NCBI GenBank assembly: GCA_020726505.1
Contig: JAHLEZ010000034.1
Location: forward strand, 124,001 to 188,000
From: Leptodontidium sp. MPI-SDFR-AT-0119
Taxonomy: Eukaryota; Ascomycota; Leotiomycetes; Helotiales; Leptodontidiaceae
DNA: 64,000 nt
Direction: 5' to 3'
The position numbers and the translations under genes are program-made. Shown here one piece after another: positions 21,394-33,346 of the stretch; the stretch's first letter is position 1, and each line of letters starts with the position of its first letter. The notes below the pieces were generated by a model. That model was given only the letters and a program-made list of their open reading frames with translations, was not told the origin of the DNA and ran no database searches.

Positions 21394-22314
21394 GGTTGTA
21401 TTGTAGGAAGGATTTGAGAGAATACTTCGAGAATTGAAGATCTGGACACCGAAAAATCATGGCTCTTTGCCGCCTTTTCCTCTCGGAGATGCCAATCGAC
21501 AGGTTCCCTCCCTTTCAGAAGCCCGTGTTCAGACTAAGGTTGCCCTTCGCGATTCTTTCAAGGAGCACGTGCGAAACTGGATACACTCTGGCGTTCGTTT
21601 CCAGATGCATGTGATAGTGATTTCCATCAGTTAGTTGCGGTCATAAGGTGTGGAATGCAGGACAGTAGGGTGCGGCATGTTTATAGCAATCTAACTAATA
21701 TGGGTCAAGCGGATGCGTAGCACACAGTTAGCGGTGGCTGAATTATAACGCGAAGAGGTCAAGCGGCTATTTATTCGAGTTACAGTGTTATAGGAGGGGT
21801 TCAAGATCAATCCGTCCACATGATTCACATGCTTTTCATGCATCGCTCGGGGAAGCCGGATGTAACTGACAGCGGCCCGTTGTTAGTGGGCTGAGCGAAG
21901 ATAAACTGTGTGACTAATGAAATCTAATGTAAGGTCTGAATAGACTTGGCGAGAGCCCGTGTCTACCGCCTCCCGAACTCGTAGAATGTACAGGGATTGG
22001 AACGGGCATTGCAAACCTGCCGCACCTCCTTCCGGCAAGACACTCAGCTCCCGGGCTTGGGTAGATGCAAGACGAATCGAAATATGCAAGTAAATCTACC
22101 TGCACAACCCTGCTTCACTATTGGTCTTGAATTGACCTGCAGAGCCCAGCAAATTTGATCGATTTCTGAGTGAACGGCGTTACCCTTTAGCAACAAAAGT
22201 CTCGCTCTGGCCTGACTAGATTAAAAACACATAAGCCCAAGTATTGCTGTTTCCCCCCTGAACTACCCCCAAATTCCAGCACTCCGAAAGATTTGAACGG
22301 TGAATTAATGCAAC
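21394..22314. other. Divergent intergenic region between TOK channel and phospholipase B
   Basis: About 920 bp between two divergently transcribed genes, so it should hold both promoters. No clear TATA box or recognised binding-site cluster was read. Confidence 0.4.
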
Positions 22315-24327
22315 ATGAAGGGAACTTGCGGCTTTCTTCGGTCAATTGCTGCCATTACTCTTTGTTACTGCAAGTATAGCGCTGCTGCTACAAAGCCATT
22401 CTCAAGGGGAATGAATTACTAACGCTTTATTGAAGTGGGGATGATACTCGGGAACGCCTTCGTCGAAGAAGATGCTGCAATTGCACTCCCGGTCCTGGCG
22501 GTGAAGCGTGGTGCTCCTGATTCACCCACTGGTGGATATGCGCCAGGGAATGTTGACTGTCCTTCGAATCGCCCCATTATTCGATCTGCCTCTGCACTTT
22601 CCGCAAATGAGACCGCATGGCTCTCACTCCGAAGAAACAAGACAATTGCACCAATGACCTCCTTCCTCACTCGAGCGAAAATCTCTGGATTCAACGCGTC
22701 AGAATATATCTCTAGGATCGCCAATGACCCTGCTGCTCTGCCCAACATTGGGATTGCAATATCAGGTGGAGGCTACAGAGCAATGTTAAATGGAGCTGGT
22801 TTTATCGCCGCTGCAGACAGTCGAACGGAGAATTCTACCAATGCGGGAGGAATTGGAGGCCTCCTACAATCTGCGACATATCTATCGGGTCTTTCTGGAG
22901 GCGCTTGGCTGGTCGGTTCACTCTACGCTAATAATTTTAGTACCGTCACTACGTTACGAGATGGTAGCCCTGGCTCAAGTGTCTGGCAGTTTGAAAACTC
23001 AATTCTGAAGGGTCCTGAATCAAGCGGATTGTCAATCGCAAATACTGCCGACTATTACAATATCCTTGAAGCCGACGTTGGTTCAAAAGCTGATGCTGGA
23101 TACGAGACGTCCATCACCGATTATTGGGGGCGTGCACTGTCTTTCCAACTTGTCAATGCTTCCAGTGGCGGCCCGGCATATTCGTTTTCATCTACTGCAC
23201 TAGACGAAAGCTTTCTTACTGGCGAAAGTCCGTTTCCAGTCCTGGTGGCTGACGCTCGTGCGCCTGGAACCACGATCATATCCTTGAACTCAACTGTGTA
23301 CGAGTTCAACCCATTCGAACTTGGTTCATGGGATCCAACGACGTACGGCTTTGCCCCACTCCGCTATATTGGATCCAGTTTCTCCGGCGGGTTTATTCCA
23401 CTGAATGTAACTTGCGTTCGTGGTTTTGATCAAGTCGGCTTCGTAATGGGCACTTCCTCTTCTCTTTTCAACCAATTCCTTCTCCAAATTAATTCGACGG
23501 ATATACCTGATAAATTGAACCATGCTCTCACATCGACCCTCGAACGGATTGGCTCGAACGAGAACGACGTTTCTTTATTCAAGCCAAACCCCTTTTTCGG
23601 TTATAACAACAACACAAACGAGAATGCTCAATCTACTCAGCTGACCCTTGTGGATGGCGGAGAAGACGGGCAGAATATCCCCCTATCCCCTCTTATCCAG
23701 CCATTCCGGGCAGTGGATGTCATCTTTGCTGTAGACTCCTCTGCAGATACAGCTTTCTTCTGGCCAAATGGTACATCCTTGGTAGCAACCTACAGACGCT
23801 CTTTGAACATCACACTCGAAAACGGCACGGCATTTCCAGCCATTCCTGATCAAAATACCTTCGTAAACTTGGGTCTCAACAAACGTCCCTCATTTTTTGG
23901 CTGCGACGCGAGCAATCTGACTGGCGAAGCTCCCCTCATTGTGTACGTGCCTAATGCGCCGTACACTATTTATTCGAACTTTTCCACCTTTAAGCCAGAC
24001 TACAACAACACTGAGAGGAACCTCATGATTCAAAATGGCTATGATGTCGCAACTATGGGCAATGGCACCGTGGATAGTGAGTGGCTTACTTGTGTAGGAT
24101 GTGCACTCCTAAGCAGGAGCTTCACGAAGACAGGTACAGAGGTCCCAGCAGCTTGCATTACGTGCTTTGATAGGTACTGCTGGAATGGAACAGTGAATTC
24201 TACATTGCCGATCAGCTACGAACCGGAAGCTATGTTGCAGACCAGCGCTGCAAATAGTGGTGATTGTATCAATAGGGGCTTCATGGTGGCCGTTCTTGGA
24301 GTGTTATTTACGCTTGTCATTCTGTGA
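22315..24327 (+). CDS. PLB: Lysophospholipase / phospholipase B, GPI-anchored
   Basis: Exon 1 is 22315-22363. Intron 22364-22435 (branch TTACTAAC, acceptor GAAG, atypical donor GTTACT) leads to exon 2, 22436-24327, for 646 residues. The spliced N-terminus is a signal peptide ([20 protein letters not shown]). If the intron is wrong, the first in-frame ATG is 22441. The catalytic signatures of the cytosolic-PLA2/PLB fold are present: SGGGYRAML at about 126-134 and the nucleophile elbow GLSGG at about 168-172 (GxSxG), then a later DGGEDG block holding the catalytic Asp. There are many N-glycosylation sequons and several cysteines near the end. A hydrophobic tail ([15 protein letters not shown]) after NSGDC fits a GPI signal. 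Family role: hydrolysis of acyl chains from phospholipids and lysophospholipids at the cell surface or outside, used in nutrition and membrane remodelling. Confidence 0.92.
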
Positions 24328-24723
24328 TGAGATGAGTGGGTATCTGGACAGATTAGCGGTGGCTACCTTCTAACGCTTGTTGTCACGACTCTGTATAGCA
24401 GTATCTTGTATTTCATTTGAGTATTAGGGCATCAAACAATTCCAGTTCCCTTTTCTTCTTCTTCTCAACTACAGAAATCCAGAAGGGAAAAGCATAACCA
24501 AATTCAACGAGTTCGCCCCCACCTGTCCCAGTTTGTGAGCCCGAAAAAAATGCGATACTTCTCCACGAATCATCCAAACAGCGGCTGGTCATTTTGGCAT
24601 ACGCTTTTGCACCATCAAACTTGGCTCCTGGCAGTAGTGGCTTCGCTGTTAGGCGCAGCCCCCCGACCAACCTTCTGGCGCCAACGCGTAATTCTGGAGG
24701 GGTTTGAAGCATGATCCATCCCA

Positions 24724-25374
24724 CTACTGGAGGACGACTGATCTCCTGAATAATTCACGCATACGTATATCCCCTACTCTATTATATAAGTATATGGTCT
24801 TCAAGATATTAGACGTGAGGAAGGGGCGGCCTACAAGAAACCCGCTGAGAAGCCAGCACCAACCGCCGATGAAACTGAATGCGAGGGTAGCCCGCCACTC
24901 TGAACATCCTGCTCTTCCGACAACAGATTGCGTAATTGAGCTTTGTGGGATTGTATACCAGTACCTGCCCCAATAATATCCCCAAGAGTTCCAATACCAA
25001 AATGATCCGCATCCACCGGATATAGTGAGCTATAGTTCCATATTAATATGAATATAACAGGCACAAAACACTCTTAACGGTAACAATGGAGCACTCACAT
25101 TGCACAGCAACCCAAATGCAACCATCCAGCATATGAAAAGGGTAAAGTCAAGGCCAAGGCAATAGAAGGAATACTTCAGCGGGGGCAAGAGAATGAGAGA
25201 AGCTAGTATAGCGATGCCGGCGATTACTACAGCGTAGATGATGCGAGAACTCGCGTGGGCATTAGCAGAGGATAAAAGGTACAGATATCGTCCTACGATG
25301 CCGGCGACAACAGCAGCCGAAATGAGTTCGCTAAGGCGAAGGATCACAGAGCAGGTCTTAGATGCAGTACCCAT
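24724..25374 (-). CDS. Tetraspanning MARVEL-like membrane protein, paralogue A
   Basis: Exon 1 (25374-25099) encodes 92 codons from MGTASKTCSVILRLSELISA. A 69-nt intron (donor GTGAGT, acceptor ATAG) leads to exon 2 from 25029. The first three hydrophobic spans lie in exon 1 and the fourth (ATLAFSFIGGWCWLLSGF) in exon 2, preceded by an aromatic loop with Cys (CGSFWYWNSWGYYWG). Paralogues at 46320-47104 and 49303-50145 share exon 1 length exactly, intron position and phase, and the loop pattern. In those, a further donor follows the fourth span. Here GTAGGC sits at the same place (24834) but the frame also stays open to a TAG at 24724. If the donor is used, the acceptor at about 24746 would lead into another open stretch ending at 24413. 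The C-terminus is therefore uncertain. Family role (MARVEL): membrane-domain organisation; specific function unknown. Confidence 0.75.
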
Positions 25375-26251
25375 TCTGGTAACAAATGTGATGATAGTGA
25401 AAGGTTTTGGTTGTAGATTCAATAAGCTAGTGAATGCATTGCCACTCATGGAGACAAAACTGTATTTAAGAGTAGAATGTTGGGGAAGAAGTGTAGGTCA
25501 TGTGGTGAAATGACTAGTAGCCAATTATGAGAGCACACTGGAAATTTGAGGGAAAGGGCAAGGAAATTACTCTGGCACTGTCCGATGTAGATGAATTCGG
25601 ATGAAGTTGTACGTAATGGTAAGATATTCATTACGGATGGGCGTCTGGCAAACTTGCTGCTCTGGAATGCAATTGGAGGATTCAAAACTACTGTGCAATA
25701 ATTATGGCTTGTCTTGTTGGTCGGAAGGTTTTCGAAATCACATGTAAGCCAAGCTATCTCCTCCGTAGAGAGGTCCTGTGGGCTGATACTCAAAGCAGGG
25801 CTGAGAGACCAGATCGATCAATCGATTCGCTTTGACGCACAACGCATGGAATGGAAGCGGGTTGAATGCCCGGAATTCCGGCACCCATCGAGAGGGGGCA
25901 CAAGCCAACGAGTAAAAGCATACGGCTGTGGAGATCTAGAAACCTACTGCTAGGATTCAAGCCCTCGACAACGCTACTTGGGGCACTGGTAATGACTAGG
26001 CTTCGAAGCATGGGCTGACGAGGACAATAATCGCCTAGTTCATTCTAAATCACACAGCGGAATTGATTCTTCCACCCTTCTGGCAGAATGGGCAGGACTA
26101 GTGTGGACGCACAACTGACATACATTTTGGTTTCTAGTACTTAAATCATGCTTTGTTGATTTCAACGAGAACAAACCTACATCCCCAGGGCGCCTTCAAG
26201 AGCTGTCGGAATTCAAAGATACATATGCTCAATTGAGCTGACGCATTCAAT
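25375..26251. other. Intergenic, no gene supported
   Basis: Between divergent genes (minus-strand membrane protein and plus-strand oleate hydratase). Only short motif-free ORFs. Confidence 0.4.
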
Positions 26252-28019
26252 ATGGCAAACGGCCATGCTGCACAGGGTTGTCACCTCAGGCAACCAGAAT
26301 TGACCAACGCATATCTTATAGGAGATGGGATCGCATCTTTGGCGTCCGCCGTCTATCTTATTCACGATGCACGGGTCCCTCCTTCGCAGATACATGTCCT
26401 GGAATCGGGGCCGAGCGGGCCATTGGGTAGCACCGGAACTGCTGATTCTGGCTATTTCATATCGGTTGAGCAGCTGCTGAATTTCAGCTGTGTCTGCTTA
26501 TACGATCTGCTTTCTATTGTTCCTTCGTTGAATGATGCTGCGAAGACTGTGAAGCAAGAGATAGAAGAGTTTAACGCCATACCTGGGAACAAAACATACT
26601 CCAATGCCAGACTCATTGCGACAGACCAGGACGGTCCGCAAATTGTAGTTGCTAAGGAGCTCGGACTGAGAAAGAAAGACACCCGGGATCTTCTCTCGAT
26701 ATATAGGGCATCAGAGAAGAAGCTGAGTAACCTCAAAGTCACGGACTGCTTCGAGGAAGCGTTTTTCAAGACAAACTTTTGGTGTATGTGGGCTACGATG
26801 CAAGTTGAGAGCCTGTCTCTTAGATTGAAGATCTATAGTTGACAATAGCCCATAGGTTTTCATTTCAGCCTTGTCATAGCGCTGCAGAGTTTCGGCGGTA
26901 TCTCCACAGATTCGTTCTCGGTTTACCGACGATAGATACACTTGAGCGCTTAGACCTCACGCCATACAATCAATACGAATCCATTATCCTCCCAATTGAG
27001 ACTTATCTAAAAGCTCAAGGCGTCAATTTCAAGTACGGTACGGCCTACCCTGTGTTCCAGACTTCGAGGCAAAACCAACTAATTCTTTGGCAGACACTGG
27101 AGCTGTCAGACTTGCCTTCGCTCAGAGTTCTGATATCAAAGTCGAGGGGATCTATTTCGGTAAGGATGGCCAAGAGCTTATCCAGGTCGAAGGCTCCGAC
27201 ATTGTCTTCCTGACCCTTGGTTCGACTACGGCTTGCGCCTCCATTGGTAGCAATGACTCTCCAACAGGGCCAGTCCTGTCCCCACTCGATACTCTGAGAG
27301 CATCAGATACTGGCTGGAGGAACTGGTCTTCCCTCTTCTTTTCATCCCTGCTGAATACTCCTCACGTCACTCAACTCGGCAATCCTCTGACTTTCTATTC
27401 GCGCATAACGGAGTCCTGCTTGTTGTGCTTCACAGTAACTCTTGAGAGTCCAGAATTCTTCAAGTTGTTCGAAGAATTGACTTCCAATGCTCCTGGCAGA
27501 GGCGGGTTAACGACTCTTAAAGATAGCAGCTGGCTTTTGACTATTGTTGTCCCGCCCCAGCCGTACTTCCTCAACCAACCAGAGGGCGTCCAAGTATTCT
27601 GGGGCTATGCGCTCTTTCCAGCGAAGATTGGCGATAGAATCCGCAAACCGATGTTCGACTGCACCGGTCAGGAAATCTTTACAGAGATCCTAGGACATCT
27701 CAACTTCCCTGACGATTCTTCATGGACTAATTCCATCACTATTCCATGCTTGATGCCGTATGCTACAAGTCCGCTACTAGCAAGGGCAAGCCATGAAGAT
27801 CGGCCACTGGTTATTCCTAAGGGAAGCAGCAATTTGGCGCTGGTGGGTCAGTTTGTGGAGATTCCTGAGGATGGAGTGTTTCCTCTGGAGTATAGCGTTA
27901 GGTCTGCTCAGACGGCGGTCTTCAAGATGATGGGAATGCAAAAGCAGCCAAATGGGATCTACAGAGGAGGTCAAAAGTTGAAGACCCTGATAATGGCCCT
28001 GAAGGCGCTATTGTCATAG
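26252..28019 (+). pseudogene. Oleate hydratase (MCRA-type flavoprotein), frameshifted
   Basis: Exon 1 runs 26252-26803 from MANGHAAQGCHLRQPELTNA. An intron 26804-26868 (acceptor TTTCAG) joins it to CHSAAEFRRYLHRFV. The frame then shifts near 27059, between VNFKYGT and DFEAKPTN, and no credible intron fits the roughly 20 bases available. The rest is open to 28019. Homology to fatty-acid double-bond hydratases is clear along the full length: the Rossmann segment AYLIGDGIASLASAVYLIH, FFKTNFWCMWATM, TPYNQYESIILPI, FLTLGSTTA, and C-terminal FPLEYSVRSAQTAVF. The conserved 'RGGR' turn after GYF (as I recall from family members) reads SVEQ here, and the usual Ser in the GSGIASL glycine motif is Asp. 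These changes plus the frameshift point to a decaying gene. A sequencing error at one base cannot be excluded. The family adds water to unsaturated fatty acids using FAD. Confidence 0.75.
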
Positions 28020-28544
28020 TACGTCTTCCAATTGCTTCCAAAGCGAAATCCATTGAGACTTCATATTTGCTTGTATGGTTTCTGTGAGAGCGGTGGAGGC
28101 GATGGGGAGTTCCATTTTAATGTTAGTATAGCTTAACGAGCAACGGAATATATCAAGAGTCCTTCAGTGCCAACACGTTAGGAAGAAATATGTGTGAAGT
28201 TCAATATGTAGAGAGGATGACCTTACCCTATCCTTCCTCATGAATATGGTTTGCTCGTAGCTCATGAAATAAGTCGGGATTGAGAGAGTGCCATTGAATT
28301 AACCAAATGGATCGGTTTTAGAAAAAGGATTCTAACTTCAAGTACAAGTGTATAAAAGCGTGAAACAAGTTTGCAGTGTAAGATTCAAATGATAAGGAGT
28401 TACAAATCAAGTTCACTATAAATGCTTTGTAATTACAGCAACTAATTTCTAACTTCTCCCTGAATTGGACACCTGAAGCTATACATATAGCCGGGAAAAC
28501 TCTTCACAGTTGAAGCCTCATTCAAGAACCCTCCGGCCTACCTC
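28020..28544. other. Convergent intergenic region
   Basis: Lies between the 3' ends of the oleate hydratase (+) and the antiporter (-). No ORF or repeat is recognised. Confidence 0.4.
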
Positions 28545-29970
28545 CTACTCTCTACCTCCTAACACACCGACTATAGTCCCGACATCCCCAGTATCATCCG
28601 GATACAAGCGAAAAGCGAGGGCGATAATGATGTAACTATGCCTCTCAAAGTTAGCGGACTTAGGAAGTCATACGATCCACCAGAAAACCTACGTTCCCAG
28701 GCACATGGCCCCTTCGAGATAATTACTCTTCCCATCTTGAATCAAACTATTAACAACAAGAACACTCACGACAAAGATGATCGTCTCAAAGCTTTGGAAG
28801 TGAAGCGTCATCGGGTCCGCAGTATGCATGATCCAGCTAAGGATGACGAGAGAGGGAGTAACAAAGAGGGCAATCTGAATGCTGCTGCCAATCGCGACGT
28901 CGATCCCCAGATTCATCTGGCCCTTGTAAGCGACGCTTATAGCTGTAATACGCTCCTTGCCATTGCCGAGAATGGGCAAGAGGATAAGCCCAATGAAGGT
29001 TTTGCCAATGTGGGTGGTTTTGAAAAGAGGGTTGATGCTGCCAATCAAGAAGTGTGCGCTAATGGCAATGGCTACTAGAACTATGACCAAGGCAATTATT
29101 GAGGCGATTGGCGATATGGCCTGGTGTGATTGCCTCGCTTCTTCGCTGTTTTCTGCCTGTTCTTCGTTGAAGAGGCTGGCATGCGAAATGAGTCGGAAAT
29201 ATAGATATAGAATATAGATAAGAAGCAGAATGACAGCAGTGCCTCGGGAGAACATCACAATCTCATCTTTTGAGCCAGACTTAGAGTTGTGGAGAGCAGC
29301 GTCAAGAGTTGCGGGAATGATGAGAGAAACAGACGCAATGACCATCAACGAAGACATTGTTGACGCCGCAGCGACGTTGAAGTTGGACTCCTGGCTTCTG
29401 ATTCCACCGGCCAGGAAGCAGCAGCCGAGAATCTGAGTTGTTAACTATGTTAAATAGCAAGCATAAATGTATACACATACCAAAAGGATATTGGACAAGA
29501 TAGTTCCAAGCATACAGGACTGTGCAACTCGGATTTCATTGTATTGAACCGCAGTAACGTTTACCTGAATATATCAGTTGTCCGCTCTTTCCTCAGTACT
29601 ACCAGACCAGACCGTGCAAACTCACAATTATCTTCACTGAATTTGTCAACATTACACTAAACAACTCTTTCCACGGCTGGTCCAGTCTAGCCGACAACTC
29701 ATTGATCACAAAGGTAAGGAGCACCGAGAGCGGTATGATAGCCAAGAAATTCAGTGTAAAGACAGCTGTTGGATTCCAGGAGCGCGCTCCAGCAACACTA
29801 CCCACAGGAACAAAAACGAGGAGAGCATTGATGTTGCTGCTGGCCGCGAAAAGCCAGGTCAGGCGGCAGATATTCGCCGGCCACCGCACATAAAGTCTGT
29901 TGTCCTTCCAGAGTGGTTTCCGTGCCTCGGCAGCAGCTCCTAGAAGCGGCGAATTCTCATAGTTGCTCAT
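28545..29970 (-). CDS. CAX-type vacuolar Ca2+/H+ antiporter
   Basis: Four exons on the minus strand: 29970-29626, 29564-29481, 29432-28693 and 28635-28545. The donors are GTGAGT, GTATGT and GTAGGT, the acceptors all NAG, and all phases agree; the product is 419 residues. It starts MSNYENSPLLG, then about 11 hydrophobic spans. The two repeats of the cation/Ca2+ exchanger fold are visible: the first around LTNSVKIIVNVTAVQYNEI and the second around GNGKERITAISVAYKGQMNL, followed by GIDVAIGSSIQIALFVTPSLVILSW split over the membrane. In classical CAX proteins these motifs are GNAxELI and GNAAEH. Here the first lacks Gly-Asn-Ala and the second reads GNGKER, so transport specificity may differ. Family role: proton-driven calcium (or manganese) uptake into the vacuole. 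It is divergently arranged with the Rtg2 gene. Confidence 0.88.
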
Positions 29971-31007
29971 CGTGGTCACTTCGATTTTGCTTGTCCCACC
30001 TTCTAACCAACGTCTTGACGTGCACGGCGTCTACCAGTTGCTGGCTAATGCCAGTAATGAGGGCTGTCGTCCAAGTTGTATTTCCCTACCTATATCGAAA
30101 TGGACGTGAGAAGCCACGATGTTGAATATCTTGGCCATGCGCCGTACTTAGTCCCGATCGCTTATTTTGGTACATTCAGCATAGAGAGTTAGATTAAAAC
30201 TTCTTCCAGGAATTTATTACAGACACCCTGGTAAAGTAGCGGGGCATTATCCCGTACCATGCTGCAGGTCATCTGGCTGTTGGTAAATTGAAGTGGGTGA
30301 GAAATCTGAGTAAGTTGTTGGGACGTTTACCCTGCAGTATGGACTTGGCGATCGATTGCTAAGATGGGGCATCTCCACTCGCGGTTATGTGAGGCTAATC
30401 TGGGCTCCCGGCAGAGGATGTGACAGCTGAAACTGCAATAGTACGGAGATAACGATTGTCAAGACTGATCAGAAAGAAGAGAGAAGGTCTAGATCTGGCG
30501 TTCGATTGGCAACAAGGAATAAACCGATCCCGCAGCAGGAACTGGGCTGAAAAATCAGGAGATGCGACCCGGTTTCCGATTGGTAACAGAAAACGGCACT
30601 CTCCGCGCCTGGTTTCGATCTGTCGTCAGCCATAGCTTTGGGAGACATCTTGGCCCGGATCTTGCATCTGCGTGCCATCTTACCGACTTTGGAGTGGACT
30701 GCATCGTTATGCACCTACTGAGGCACGATTCCCGAAAAGTCAATTGGGATGACACAAAACAAAGTGCTGACACCCCTTGGCACAGCGCGAGCGCCGCACT
30801 TGCGTTTGCATGTGATTAGGGCGACGCACTTTCTGATCTCACAGTTGCCCTTCTTCCCGTGACACTGATCGATTCATATGGAAATTACTTTCGTGGTTAT
30901 CGTTATGGTTAAACCTCTTTCATCAAACGGAACAGAACACAGAGAGAGTCGTCAATCACTCTTGCTAGCCACACAAACAGATATTTGGATCTTCTTCACT
31001 GCTCACT
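29971..31007. other. Divergent intergenic region between CAX antiporter and Rtg2 homologue
   Basis: About 1 kb holding both promoters. Short ORFs at 30469-30819 overlap on both strands and show no motifs. No RNA gene is recognised. Confidence 0.4.
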
Positions 31008-33000
31008 ATGGGAGGCGGTTCAGAATTTGCTCAGACGTCATTCCAATGGCACTCTGGGGTCTGCGGAAACGACAACAAAATACATGGCCACGAGTCATAT
31101 CTTCGCGCGGTGGTTGATATGGGGAGGTACAAAGCTCTCTCTCACTTTTTACATTCATTCTCCTAAGATTGCCCTGGACGCAAGCTTCCTTACCTTGACC
31201 ATTTATCTGTAGAGAATTATCCCTCTCCAGCCACGGTCTGCAAGTCTCTCATACCTAGCTAACTGCCACTTCCGCACCTCCAGTAACGGCATCCGTTTCT
31301 CAGTCTCAGATTTGTCACCTCCTACCTCCCGCATCCTTCCCACTCTCCATGTTCACCGCAACGAGATATCCCTCTTCGATACACAGTTCGACTCCAAAAC
31401 TGGTCGTCGTATCCCTATTCCCTCTTCCATAATCAGCGATGTCATTGCTGCCCTTCTCCGGTTCCAGATCATCTGCGCTGATCTGGGGGTCCCGGGCGAC
31501 ACCATCCGCATCATTGCTACCGAAGCGACGCGAACAGCCATCAATTCTGTCGAGTTCCGCGACAAAATCAAAAAGGCCACTGGCCTGACAGTAGAAATGC
31601 TGGCGAAGGAGGACGAGGGAAAGGTAGGAGCCCTGGGGATCGCAAGCAGCTTCACAGATATGCAAGGTCTGGTCATGGACCTTGGAGGCGGGAGCACGCA
31701 GATTTCGTGGATGATGGTACAAGGAGGCACCATCCGGACCAGTCCGCGGGGAGCCTTCAGCTTTCCATACGGAGCAGCGGCACTGACGAGGAAGTTGGAG
31801 GAGTTGACGGCAGGGAAAAGCAAGGACGAGGCCGAAAAAGCTCTGGATGCGTTTCGCGGAGAGATGACGGCCAACTTTCTAGACGCATACAAGAGGCTCG
31901 AGATCCCAGCGGAGCTCGTCGACAAGGCGGAAACCGACGGTGGTTTCCCGCTCTACCTCTCTGGCGGCGGCTTCCGCGGCTGGGGCTATCTCCTCCTGTA
32001 CCAAAGCCAAGTGCATGGACAGCACTATCCCATCTCGCTCATCAACGGCTTCTCCGCGCAGAAGGCGCAGTTCGAAGATACGAAAGCCCTCGAGGAGGTC
32101 GCCCGGACGGCACATCGGATCTTCCGCGTCTCGGACCGCCGGCGTACACAGGTGCCCGCGGTCGCGTTCCTCGTCAACGTGCTCGCGCGAGCACTGCCGC
32201 ATGGCATCAAGGAAGCCCATTTCTGCCAGGGCGGCGTCCGGGAGGGCGTTCTCTTTCAAGAACTCCCGCCCAGCATCCGCAAGCAGAACCCCCTCGAGGT
32301 CGCGACTGCCCCATTCTCGCGCCCTTCCGCCGCAGCCATCAGCGAGCTCCTGCTCAGCGCCATCCCAGAACCAGAACCAGAACTAGAACCCTCCACGGCG
32401 GCAGGCGCCAGACGCTTCCCGGAGTCAATAGGCGCCTATGTGGTCCGTGCTTTCGCCAACGTGCTCTACGTGCACTCGGTCATGTCCAAAGAAACGGCGT
32501 CGACGGCTGCCCTCTACAGTTCCAGCACAGGTCTCATGTCAACTTCGCACGGTGTCTCGCACTCGGACCGCGCCCTCATCGCACTCATGCTCGAAGAGCG
32601 GTATCAAGGCGTGCTGCCGCCGCGGGAAGTCGATTTCAAACTCCGGCTTCGCGGGCTCTTGACTGCGGAAGCCGTGTGGTGGACGCGGTACATGGGGAAG
32701 ATTGGATTCTTGATCGGCGCACTATACCCGGCAGGATTCATCGACGAGTATAAGCCTAGAGTCGGGCTTACGGCCAGGTGGTCAAAAGACTTGGGGAAGG
32801 AAGGGGCCAAAGACGGTCTGGAGTTGACGGTGTCTGTTGAAAAGGTGAAAAACGATCCGATGAAGTTGAAAGAAACTTTGGAGGATGCAGTTCGCGTGAT
32901 AGAAAAGGTAGGGAAGAAGAAAAATTGGATTGGGGGTAGAGACGGGTGGGGAATGGCAGTCAAGGTAATTGTCACAGAGGACCTGGTGTCTCAAGACTGA
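31008..33000 (+). CDS. RTG2: Retrograde regulation protein 2 homologue (Ppx/GppA phosphatase family)
   Basis: Exon 1 (31008-31126) starts at the ATG in CACTATGGGAGGC. A 157-nt intron (31127-31283, donor GTACAA, branch GCTAAC, acceptor CCAG) joins it to exon 2 (31284-33000), giving 611 residues. The junction rebuilds the ASKHA phosphate-binding motif: VVDMGSNGIRFSVSDLSPPT. The second glycine motif VMDLGGGSTQISW follows around residue 165. The C-terminal half carries the helical region typical of Rtg2-like proteins. Family knowledge: in yeast Rtg2 binds ATP, relays mitochondrial dysfunction to the nucleus by relieving Mks1 inhibition of Rtg1/3, and also belongs to the SLIK complex; the fold is shared with exopolyphosphatases. 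Codon use is more GC-rich than neighbouring genes, which also creates long antisense ORFs that I do not count as genes. Confidence 0.92.
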
Positions 33001-33346
33001 AAACTCAGATGTGGCTGGCTATTACCTGAAGGTTTGGGCGTTGGGCGTTAGACGTCAGGCTAGGCGTAACATAATTAGTTCAAGGGCCGTGGGGGTTCCC
33101 CTCTCAGCTTGAAATGTCGTGGTCCTATCCTAGGTTCTTTTGCATTTCCTTGGGCAGTTTTATACGGAATGGAACTACATTGACTAATTGCATCGATCCA
33201 TGTGAGAACCCTTCATTTTCATAGTAGCCGTGGAATCGCGTGACGGAAATTACTTTTGGGGGCCAGTAAACCTCGAATAATATCCCTCTCTCTTCTCCTA
33301 GATACATTTCCAAAAATCGAAGGCGAGGTGGTCATGGATAAGCTAC
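33001..33346. other. Convergent intergenic region
   Basis: Short spacer between Rtg2 (+) and the NmrA-like gene (-). A GGGCGTTAGACGTCAGGC stretch near 33040 is the only local oddity. No gene is seen. Confidence 0.4.

Noticed and set aside
31315..32753. Long overlapping ORFs in other frames within the Rtg2 gene, up to 348 codons
   Set aside because: They are by-products of the GC-rich codon use of the real gene: Arg/Ser/Pro-rich, no motif, fully nested.
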